Shown here: positions 10,744-19,899 of the stretch, piece by piece | How the letters are laid out: every line of letters begins with the position of its first letter | How positions within the stretch are numbered: position 1 is the stretch's first letter | Source: Melampsora larici-populina 98AG31 | Lineage: Eukaryota > Basidiomycota > Pucciniomycetes > Pucciniales > Melampsoraceae | DNA: 64,000 bases | Reading direction: 5' to 3' | Assembly (NCBI RefSeq): GCF_000204055.1 | Contig: NW_006768797.1 | Span: 867,248-931,247, forward strand | The notes under the pieces: generated by a model | Told to the model about the DNA's origin: nothing | Databases searched by the model: none | Seen by the model: only the letters and a program-made list of their open reading frames with translations | Made by a program: the position numbers and the translations under genes

Positions 10744-11081
10744 TGTATGGTTGTGACGCTGGCACGAGGATCGAGCGTGGTCCATTTCTCAGGAAACCAG
10801 CGGATACCCCGAAAGCACAAGAGTTGTGAGGAGTGATGAGTAATCATCAGGGAACGGTTGAGCGCACCGACTGTCGCCCTGAGATGAGACTTTCCTTGAA
10901 GAGGTTGTGTCTACCATCTCACAAGTTCTCTCTCGCACTCGCAATCCCTCTGAGAATCTTCCACCGCTTCCTCTCTCTCCCTCATCCGCTTCAGTTTCCC
11001 CTCTGCCTCGTTGTATCACTACGAGCCTTTTTCGAACCCGCTTGTTTTTTGGACAAAAACTTGCCCTCCCACCCTTGGTTC

Positions 11082-11348
11082 GAAGGGTCTCTGAACCCTA
11101 TTGCTCGTAGATTCTGATAGCAGAGCACTCCCCGTCCTAGTGGTCTGAGAAGACTGACTGGACGGGGACTGTTTTCCTTCGCTAGGTGTTTCACACCCGC
11201 AGCTCAGTAGACCTCATTCTCACTCAGTGAGAACAAGTTCTACGCCAGAGCACAAATACTTGGCGTTGTATTTGAAAACAAAGATTACAAAAGATGTGTA
11301 ACATCTTTGACCTTTGTCTTCCGCGTGAATCACCGGAAAAGAAATGGA
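11082..11348 (+). repeat. 267-bp direct repeat, copy 2
   Basis: Second copy, same orientation and length as 10477-10743. The spacer between the copies (10744-11081) has no convincing gene. The near identity means the duplication is young relative to the decayed elements around it. Confidence 0.85.
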
Positions 11349-11870
11349 CCTAGCTGCGCAAGTTCCTTTCAATATTGAGTTTATGAAAGCCGGTTTCTTG
11401 TTGTGGTGGCCTTGCGTGGGCTGCTGCCCCTCGCTAGAGAGGTTTAAGGTGCCCAAAGACTTGCTGCGAGTCAGAGGCATGCTTTAATTGCCACGACATA
11501 GATCAGATTAGATGAAGATGTGAGTGCTGCAAACATCACAGGATTTTAGACGCGACATGTGCTATATTCATCCAAGCTTTTTGACCGTGCAAAAGTGCAA
11601 AAGGTTTTGGTCCCTGGTTTTTGCTCCGCAGTTGGTATAAATACAGCTACCACATGTAAAATGAGACCAATACTTTACAAACATTTTAAAGCTGAAGGAA
11701 CAGCTGTTGGTTGATCAAGCAAGGTTGTACATTATGCTTTGAAGACTTGCACACATTTCTTTTCTTTGGTCCAGAGGTGTTTTATTTGGTGGGTAACAGT
11801 GCAGAAGGACTTGGAGTTCTTGCCTGCAAAAGGCTCACCGCTCACCTTATGAAGCGTACGAGTTTGTAGT
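11349..11870. other. No gene seen
   Basis: AT-rich noncoding sequence between the direct repeat and the MITE-like palindrome; no open frame with coding character and no clear repeat. Confidence 0.4.
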
Positions 11871-11961
11871 ACAGTCAAATCGGAAAAGCTTGACAGATTT
11901 TGCCCGCAAAACTCGAGCAATTTGGCGGGGAATTTGTGACAAGCTTTTCTGGTTTGACTGT
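11871..11961. mobile_element. MITE-like palindromic element
   Basis: A 91-bp stretch whose ends are inverted repeats: ACAGTCAAATCGGAAAAGCT on the left against AGCTTTTCTGGTTTGACTGT on the right (about 19 of 22 positions pair). The left flank has TA before CAGTC; the right flank has TG. Its ends resemble the CAGTTGAC ends of the pogo-like element 24 bp away, so it may be a related miniature element. It could also be a simple palindrome. Confidence 0.55.
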
Positions 11962-12266
11962 GAGTCCCTGGCTTGCACTATGTACAGTTGACTCCAAAAT
12001 AACCCATATCCCCAATACGCCATACTCTACCCTAACCCATAGTTTTTTGCCTCCATATTTTTTATGGGCGGGGAAAACGGGCCACAAACCCATAAATCTA
12101 TCATACCCCATAACCCATACCTTTTTTTTGAAAATCAAAGCCAAAAACCCATAGTTTCCCACAAAAAAAATCAAATATTGCACCATAGAGTCTCAATCCA
12201 TCTGCTCAGCAAGATCTTGAGCAGGATATTCAAGAACTCATTTCATTGAATTGTTCATAAAAAAAT

Positions 12267-12605
12267 ATGATGCCCATTACAGAACACCTATATCCTACCA
12301 ATGAGCCCACAAGTGGCCTTGAGACCTGGACTCCGGAGGAATTTTTTGAAGCAATTGAACAACACAACAACATCACACCTCTATCTGCTCCAGAACACGC
12401 TGAGATCAAGGTACCTCCTTGCCCAGCATACTCCGACTTCCTTAACTCAGCCAATGTAATGACAAATTACCTCAGACACAAAGATTCTGAGGAAGCAAAA
12501 TCTTGTGGGAGGGCTCTTAGGCAAGCTCTGCATACATTCAGTGCAGCTTGTTCCAAAACGCCAGTCCAGCCCAACCTATTGTCTTTCCTTGCTTGCTCTT
12601 CTTGA
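12267..12605 (+). pseudogene. Unassigned frame inside the pogo-like element
   Basis: An open frame of 112 codons (MMPITEHLYP..., WTPEEFFEAIEQHN...) ending one base before the hAT target duplication. Composition is protein-like. It could be the remnant of a transposase C-terminus or captured sequence. No DDE motif or DNA-binding domain is recognisable and the start is arbitrary. Confidence 0.35.
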
Positions 12606-12613
12606 AACGTATG
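12606..12613. repeat. 8-bp target site duplication of the hAT element, left
   Basis: AACGTATG directly before the left inverted repeat; identical to 16085-16092. Eight base pairs is the diagnostic length for hAT insertions. Confidence 0.92.
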
Positions 12614-12772
12614 TCACGCTCGCACCCAAAGCCACGAAGCCACGTGGCGCCACGGCAGGGCCCATGGCCATGGCCATGGCTTAGGCCATGGCCCTGGCCA
12701 CGCCCTGGGCCCTGCCGTGGCCTTTGCAGAGCGCAGACGAGGATAAGAGCCTAACTTGATCGCACACGCACC

Positions 12773-13344
12773 ATGTTCAATCTCGATCTCACAAAGAAAA
12801 AACATGCATTCAACATGACCTCACTTTTAAATCAGTCTCATTTCAAGGTAAGCTATCTGACCGGACAAGTCTTCCAAAAATACACAAATCCTTAAGAAGA
12901 TACTAATCGACTTGATTCTGCTTTTTAATAATCATCTAGATTTTCTTTAATTTTGTATTGATTCATTGATTCTTGGTTTCTTTTTGGAATGGAATGTGGA
13001 TTTGGGTATGAATGTTTAGGTTGATAGTGTTTTATCTAAACTTGAAACTAAATTTTCAAGAATAGAAGTCGACGTCTTGGACAGACGTAAGCCTGTTCTG
13101 TTATCCCTTTTTGCCTCTCCAAAGCTATTCAACAAAACAAGAAATGAAAAAACACTAACCAATTTTTGTTTTGATTTTTCTGTTCTTTTTTGAAGTGGAC
13201 CTTTTAGGAAAACGGATCGATTCACTTGAAACGAGTATGTCAGAGTTAATGGAAGGAGCAGGTGGGGCTACAACTGTTTCATCGGGTCCTTCAACTGCTG
13301 CTTTAACTTCTGAACATTCTCCTGTATCTGGACCTCCTTCTTAA
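12773..13344 (+). CDS. Small coiled-coil protein encoded inside the hAT element, opposite to the transposase
   Basis: Three exons with consistent phases: 12773-12847, 13020-13086 and 13196-13344, with GTAAGC donors at 12848 and 13087 and TAG/AAG acceptors. The product is about 96 residues. A basic N-terminus (MFNLDLTKKKH) is followed by a heptad-like segment (VDSVLSKLETKF...LLGKRIDSLETSMSEL) that should form a coiled coil, then a Ser/Thr/Pro-rich tail ending SGPPS. No family is recognised. It could be a second element gene, a captured host fragment, or a chance product; the three agreeing splice phases argue for a real gene. Confidence 0.55.
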
Positions 13345-13691
13345 ATTTTGTTTTGAACAATTGTTTTTTCCGCTGAGTACTTTGTCACAGTATGTAAAAC
13401 AAAAACTTGGTGAATCAGATTTTTGGGAATCATACGAGTAGTTTGCAATTCAGATATCTTTAAACAACACATCTTATTGTATAGCACTTTTTGACAGAAG
13501 AGATTTAAAAAACAACGTATTGAAAAGATATGAATGTTTCAAAAATGTATTGAAACGATAGGAAACGATATAAATTTTAAAAACGGCCAAACCTAAACTT
13601 GCACTGTGAGATCTGAGATTGTGTTCACAATTTGCGATTTATAAATTTGCTTGCTTGACATCAGAAGGAGATGTGAGAGAGATTAAAAAAC

Positions 13692-15900
13692 TCAGTCGAG
13701 TACCTTCATCCAGCTTTTCAAACAGACCTGTTCCATGAGTGTGAAAATCTTCATCAAGCATCGGTAGTCATCCATTACACGACCACTGTCAGAAGAGGCG
13801 CTTTCCGAAGGTACACTGGTAGCGGGAATAGCGAGGACTGCTTGAGCAAGTTTGGCTAGGTGGGGGTAATGTTTGTCATGGAGAGTCCAATAGCTTGATG
13901 GTGTGACAGATTGAGGTTCGACCGGTCGGTTGAGATATGACACAATCTCTTCTCGAAGGCAAAAAACTGGTTGAGGTGGTTGAGATGCCGGGATTTCATC
14001 AATTAGATCTGAATCTGAGCTTGGTTGACCTACTTCGTTGGGTTCAAATAATTCGACGGTGTTGGTGATTCCTAGACGAATACACTTGGTATGAAGATAA
14101 TCTTCCAAAGTTTCACGGGATACAATATCAGGACAGATTCCTTCAAGCTTGATCCTGGGATCAAGGACTGGTGCTACCAGGTATGTATACTTTCTGATCG
14201 CATTATCCCTGTACGCAGCAATTTTATCGTACATGGGCTTCAAAGCCAATCGGAGACTAGGCATTGTGGCCGGACTTTCCATAGCCTGATAGTAGAGTCA
14301 TGATGATAATATAAGCAACAAAGCTACATAAAATGAGTCGTGATGAAAAGCACTCACTGCCTGAAGTCTTTTCATCATCTTCTCATATGCTAAGGCGGCT
14401 AAGCAGAAAGTGGGGTATTTTGTACCTGAAAGTTTTGAGGTGATCTTTTCAAAAGGTTGTAAAAACCTCACTAGATTGTCCAGTATTCCCCATTCAAGAT
14501 CACTGATTCGGAGGTTGGTGTATTGAGGGTCGTTATCGAGTATGAAATTTATCACGCTCTTCATGCGAATGGCTCGAGCGCAGACATGAGACAGCGAGTT
14601 CCACCGAGTAAGGCATTCAGTTAGAAGGCCCAGTGAGTGACCAATCCCAGGAGTTATCGAGGCAATTTCATGAACGCGTGCTGCAAATTGAGGACTGTTT
14701 TTGTATTTATATGAGATGTCGTTGATCTTTTGAAGGAGGCACGCGGTCTTCTGTGAAAGGACTTGTTCAACAACTTGTCCAAACTCCTCGGGTACGGTCA
14801 TATTATTCGGCTTGAGACTTTTGGTGAAGTGCTTGAGACACTCTCGCACTCCAAGATTGATAACATGAGCTATACATCCATTGAGGTGGTTGGCACGAGA
14901 GAACTGTGTAATACTCCCTTCAAGAGAAGACGCAAGAGTATTGTTGTTGGAGGCGTTATCGGCAGTGATACAGTAGAGCTTGGAGCGTAAAGAAAACTGA
15001 TCCAGGATACAAAGAAGATGGTTTGCTAGATTTTCACCGCTGTGCGGACCTTTAATTTCAACCAGTGCAAGAATGGTGTTCTTCAACTCGAATTTTTGAT
15101 CTATCCAATGTGCAGTGACCCCCAAAACTGATTTGTGGTTAGGTGAAGTCCAGGAATCGCAAGTTAGACTGATGTGATTGATATCTCGAAAGTATTCTGT
15201 GAGGCGTGCTTCATAAAGCTTAAATGTTCCAAATAACATGTCCTTCAGTGTAGTAGGACTTATGAAAAGATGTTTCACATCGGGGTTGAGAAGCAACAAC
15301 AGCTTTTGAAATGCATCGGAATTGACAAACTGAAAGGGTAACTCGTCCTCAACGCACATCTTGACAAGTGCTTTCTTGAAAGACTCTGATGTCAAAGTGT
15401 CCTGAAAATTTGATTCATAATAACATGTTAGAAGATGGTATCTAAGAAAAGAACAATTGCGGAATAGTATGATGGTAGCATACCATCCCATTTGCTTCCT
15501 GTTCCCTGAGCTGGTTCAATTTCATGCTTGATTGCATTCTATGCTGGTGCTTGAGATAACGACTGAGAGACTTAGTGCCACCCTTTCTGTCTTCAGTGAT
15601 TGGACAGTGACACAAAGCATTGGCTGATTTCTCGCTGGGAAGCTGGCAAATATATTTGATCTTTTTGTCAACAATAGCTGGTTCAAAGTAATCCCATACC
15701 CAGGAGGTCCGCTTCTTGATTAAGTCTCAAACGTGCTCCAAGCGTTGATTGAGGTTTGAGTTATTGTTTGATGAACTTGATCTGTTGATTGGATTGGTTG
15801 AAGAGGTTGAAATATCTGATGTTGAATGTTCCGTTGAGAGAGAGTTGGATCTATCTTGCCTGCGGCGGCGAAAATGACAAGTCCTAGAGGATGGCGGCAT
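13692..15900 (-). pseudogene. hAT transposase with BED zinc finger, one nonsense codon
   Basis: Three exons fit in phase: 15484-15900, 14358-15401 and 13692-14285; about 684 codons. Exon 1 has a Ser/Asn-rich leader and a BED finger (SWVWDYFEP, Cys pairs in ICQLPS/LCHCPI, HxH in LKHQH). Exon 2 carries the RNase H-like core: TCDSWTSPNH with the first Asp, CITADNASNN with the second, and the CxxH in NGCIAHVINLG. Exon 3 holds the C-terminal dimerisation region (AIPATSVPSESASS...). One in-frame TGA at 15727-15729 replaces a probable Arg codon (GTT CGA to GTT TGA) just before the BED finger. A later start would lose little known function, but no suitable ATG lies before the finger. Confidence 0.85.
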
Positions 15901-16084
15901 GGGTGATGTTGGTTGTGAGTAAATTCATGCGACACGTTGCATTGCTGATCAAGACACGGCCTTACTGTGGCGCCACGGTGAGGCCCCGGCTAGTAAGGGC
16001 CTTACCATGGCAGGCCACGCCGGGTGTAGGCCATGGCCACGGCCATGCCCTGGGCCACGAAAAAGGCGCCGGGTGCGAGCGTGA

Positions 16085-16092
16085 AACGTATG
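16085..16092. repeat. 8-bp target site duplication of the hAT element, right
   Basis: AACGTATG immediately after the right inverted repeat, identical to 12606-12613. Confidence 0.92.
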
Positions 16093-16257
16093 CAATGAAA
16101 TCACATACTCTCTTGCCTTCCGCAAAAAAATCTCTGCAATAACCCATAACCACTAATATATGGGTTATTGCAGAGAATCCTGATAGCTCATACTCCAAGA
16201 TAACCCATACTTTTTGGGTTCCATAAAAGGGTATGGGTTATCTCAGAGTCAACTGTA

Positions 16258-17210
16258 CTCGCTCGAGGCGAGCGTGGGACTCAGTCAAGTTTATATGGGG
16301 CTTATTAATATATGGGACTTTGTTAAGTTTAGGGCTTATATGTAATTTTAGAACTCGATTCGACCTCTGAGCGATGCCTACAAAAAGCCATCTTAGGTTC
16401 GATTTGTTTTGACATGAAGCCCACCCTAATTTTGATGAAATCAACAAAAAAGAAAAAAGGTAATTACATGGTTTTGAAACAGAGACAATTCAATCCTACC
16501 TTTCTCATCCCACAGTCGAACATGCTCGAGAAAAAGTTGAGAACAAGGTGTGAACAACACACCGCCTCTCAGTGTGTAAGTTTATACATTTGATCTATCG
16601 GACGTATCATTGAATGGGGGTTGTTCAGTTTTGTTCACTTTCATTCTGCTCACGCCCACAGAACGATTTGAAATAAACTTCAGGTTATTATCAATTTCCT
16701 ATTGACCAATATCGAATTCGATAATTGTCGGCCGCCGGCGAGCTGCTCCATTCAAAGCGTGATTTCTTGGGTCGAGGACCGGCGTGTACCAGATTATCGC
16801 GCTTTAGGGGAAGGATACCGGTGGGGAAGGATGCAAAACAAAAATCATTGAATTCGTATTTAGATCGTTTCCCTCGGCCTGTATCGCGTCGGAAGCAGGC
16901 TAAGGCCGAGGGAAGCACGCGTATGACAGCAACTTCGGTACGTGAGGTACATAGCATTCCAGTTCATACGAGCGGTGTTGATAGTAGATACTGATTACAT
17001 ATTCACTCTTTCTGCGAAGGCAAATGGGTATAAATATTCTACCCTCATCGCCCTCACCTGCGCCCTTACCCTCATCCATCTTCATAACGAGCTTTGTTAG
17101 ATCCAAAAAATCTGAAAACGAATTGTTACGAGAATAATAATTTTAACGACCAACTCTGCTCATCTTTCCGTCACTTGTTTGTTTTACGTGAAGCCTAAAT
17201 AACATACAGA
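16258..17210. other. Noncoding or unassigned stretch upstream of the secreted protein gene
   Basis: Overlapping open frames of about 90 codons occur on both strands around 16691-16994, but neither shows a recognisable domain. A short palindrome (CGCTCGAGGCGAGCG) lies at about 16259-16274. The last 200 bases should hold the promoter and 5' leader of the gene at 17211. Confidence 0.35.
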
Positions 17211-18501
17211 ATGAAACTCAGCATCACCCTCATCGTTGCCACCCTTGCAGGTACTTCATTCTGCTTATATTGCTCAAGCCTACCTCTTTTACTGATCTTG
17301 TCAACTGTTTTCCTTTCTCTCAGCTTCCGCCGCTGCCTTTCCTGCCCCCGCGTCAGTGTACAATTCCTTGAATCCACTGCTTTCTGTTCCCTTCTGACTG
17401 ATTTTTTCATCTCTAGTTTGACCGCCAGTGCTGCCAAATTAGCTGTTCGGTCGACTTCAACAGAGCAACAAGTCGGGTGAGTGCTTTTCGAGTGTTCACT
17501 AAATTTAATCATTTATATTGAATCGTGAGCTGAGATTGTACGCTGTTTTTTAGAGGAGACAACAACCAGCTGAAGTCCATTGAAGCAAAATGCTGGGGCA
17601 ACTGTGGGGCCGTAGTCCCTTCTATCGGCGGCATGCATTGGGGTCACCAGCTCGTTCTTGGAAACCCCTCCTTTTCAACTTTCTCGCAATTTCAAACCAC
17701 CTTCAATAACTTTGTGACAATCTCCCGAAACTCTCTCGCCTTTTGGCAGAGTCAAACACTCCAAGCCCAACAATTCGCGCTCCAGTTCCAACAAATGATC
17801 ACGAACTTTTGGCAAATGCTCAATCAATTTCAGCGCGGTTGCACTCTGTGTACCAACGTTGGCCAAACATTCCAGGTACGTCAAATCTCCGTCAATCCTT
17901 TCATGTCGTCTCAATAATCATTGTTTCTCTAACTTTCTTCAACCTTGTTCAGTTCCAAGCCATCGTGTCGAACTTCTTTGTCTCAATCCAACAGATCCTT
18001 ATGATCATCCAAAGGCAATACTGGAACCAGATCTCCTTGTTCCAATGTATGTAACGTTTTACTATTGATAGGATACTCGACCTTCACTGACCTATCTTCA
18101 TTGCAGATGATATAAGGATTCTCTCCTCATGTATCCAAGTCATCTTCGGCATCACTCAACTCCTGCGTATCCCCATGAGCATCATCTTCAACAACATCAA
18201 CATGAATGTCTTCCGCCAGTTTGGTATTCAACTTGCCCAATTCCAATACTACAACCAACAATCCCTGTTCAACTCTATCGGTCATGTTTCCCCTTATGGC
18301 AACAACAATCGATACCCTAACAGATTGCCCAATGGAAACGGTAACGGATACAACGGATACCAGAATCGATACCCTAACAGATACCCCAATGGAAACGGTA
18401 ATGGCTACAACGGATACAACGGATACAACAACGGATACCCTAATGGAAACGGCAACGGCTACAACGGATACGGCGTCGGTAATGGCAATAGAAATTTCTG
18501 A
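17211..18501 (+). CDS. Secreted protein with Asn/Gly/Tyr-rich repeat tail
   Basis: Six exons in agreeing phase: 17211-17250, 17324-17357, 17417-17476, 17554-17875, 17953-18046 and 18107-18501; 314 residues. The start gives a signal peptide (MKLSITLIVATLA, then AFPAPA, a likely cleavage zone). The middle is Gln/Phe-rich and amphipathic (many FxxF and QQF steps) with Cys in KCWGNCG and CTLC. The last 50 residues are PNGNGNGYNGY-type repeats with RYPNR steps. The repeats suggest a wall- or matrix-associated structural protein, or a prion-like tail. No known family was recognised. Secretion is inferred from the signal peptide; the gene may encode a rust-specific secreted protein. Confidence 0.8.
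18408..18480 (+). repeat. Coding minisatellite in the secreted protein tail
   Basis: Repeats of AACGGATAC and GGAAACGGTAACGG-type units encode NGY and NGNG repeats. Related units start near 18330. Such arrays often change length between strains. Confidence 0.6.
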
Positions 18502-19899
18502 TTTGATTGCCTGCACGTCTTCGCATTTTCTGCCAGCTTCATCGGATAATGATCATTATTATTTTCACTTTTTTTTTCTCTCCTCTCTGATAATTGTTTC
18601 CAACTTGTCATGATCCATTCCATCTCCCTTTCATGAGATTTGAGAAAAGCCCTTGAGGCTTCCTTCTCGCGGCTTGTCACGTCATAGCGCTTTCTTGTTT
18701 GAACAATTTATTCATGTTTACGACACTTCATAAATAAGTCTGAGCCTTGCCGCTTTTGCCATCCTCTCCTTGCGGCGAAATCGCTTCCGAGTTTGACCAG
18801 TATCTTAAGAATGGCAAGTGTCAAACTACACTGTCACCTCACTTTGTGAGGTGAGATCTTGATGCAAGGCTCCGTTTGAGAGCGGTTGTTTTACCGTGGT
18901 AGTTTTATGATCGCATCAATGCCACAGTGGTACAGTTTTACCGTGTTTGGTATCCCAATTTCGCTGCGGTAATGCTGTACCACTGCACAGTATTTGGACA
19001 ATGATCTCACCGGTGGGATGATTCACGATACATTGACAAAAAGCTCTTTATGAAAAATCCATCCAACTTTCTCTTAACCCTCTTTCCGGGCACTTCCTGT
19101 AATCAAAGTTCCAACAAAACAAATGATCCGAGGTTTTTAAGTTAACTCAACCAAGTTCGTTCCTCTTGCCAAACCGGTTAAACTTATACATAAACAACAC
19201 TTTACGTCTCATTCCAGTGTTCCACAATCAGTTGACTGTAGAGGAAAAATATTCTTCTCATGTGAGTTGACTCAGACGATCAAGTTAAACAATCAATAAA
19301 TCTTTTCAAGTTGGTTTGTATTCCTGTTTTATCAACCCAGACTCCAGAGTGGTTTGAAATGTATCAACTTTTGTCTACATGATCCCAACTCATTGATTGT
19401 CTGTCACACCCGAAAAAATACTCTCAAGGTAGCTTAGCTCATCAAGTTTTTATCCAAAAAAACATTCAAATCAATCAATCCATAACACACCTAACGAATA
19501 TCAAATTCCAAGTCTCAAAAAGACTCAAGGACATAATCAGCACAGCAGTACTCCCGCGATTTAAGATAAATTGCTTTTTTTTTCTTAGTATAAATGGATA
19601 TATATATATAGAAATCTTTATATTTATATATAAATGTATATATTTACTTTTTCCGTCTCACAAATCCATCAAAGATAAAAAAAGAAAATTCAAAGACCTA
19701 TTTTTGACTATATGTATAGGCCACTACTCCTTTTTGTACATCTAATAATGATCTCGTCATATCTTTATTACGATCTTAAAAAGAAGACAAAGTGAATGAT
19801 CAATCACACTTTAACACAATCTCTTTCAAAATCATACTTCAGATACTCCAACACACATTCATCGTTTGTGTAAAAAAAAATCGTCAGATCATCTTATTA
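18502..19899. other. Intergenic stretch, no gene seen
   Basis: AT-rich noncoding DNA with poly-T and TATATA tracts near 19575-19650, probably 3' regions of the converging genes on both sides. One hairpin is listed separately. Confidence 0.5.
18925..18985. repeat. Stem-loop, possible miniature transposon remnant
   Basis: CAGTGGTACAGTTTTACCG and CGGTAATGCTGTACCACTG pair over 17 of 19 positions around a 23-base loop. The preceding GGCTCCGTTTGAGAGCGG resembles the end type of many MITEs. Target duplications were not found. Confidence 0.45.

Larger units (their letters stand above)
12614..16084 (-). mobile_element. Complete hAT DNA transposon with perfect ends
   Basis: Inverted ends TCACGCTCGCACCC (12614-12627) and GGGTGCGAGCGTGA (16071-16084) match perfectly over 14 bp and are flanked by the perfect duplication AACGTATG. 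Inside both ends lie GC-rich arrays of GCCATGGC/GGCCACG words (about 12645-12725 and 15962-16065), likely transposase-binding subterminal repeats. Inside lie a hAT transposase on the minus strand and a small spliced gene on the plus strand. The element is 3471 bp and sits inside the pogo-like element. Confidence 0.92.
11985..16255. mobile_element. Pogo/Tc1-like element with TA target duplication, split by a hAT insertion
   Basis: Ends are CAGTTGACTC (11985-11994) and its exact complement GAGTCAACTG (16246-16255), each flanked by TA, the hallmark of Tc1/mariner/pogo insertions. Next to each end lie several AACCCATA words in both orientations (for example GATAACCCATAC), which look like subterminal transposase sites. 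Without the nested hAT element and one copy of its 8-bp target duplication the element is about 0.8 kb. It is therefore non-autonomous or a deletion derivative. Confidence 0.75.

Noticed and set aside
10477..11348. tRNA or SINE in the direct repeat (GGTTCGAA-like word near 11078)
   Set aside because: No cloverleaf arms or A-box/B-box spacing could be formed around it.
12614..12805. Proline/Trp-rich frames in the hAT left end
   Set aside because: They are translations of the CCATGGCC subterminal array, not protein genes.
18127..18613. Val/Ser- and Thr/Asp-rich frames over the secreted protein tail
   Set aside because: Shadow frames of the NGNGY repeat; the sense frame fits six spliced exons.
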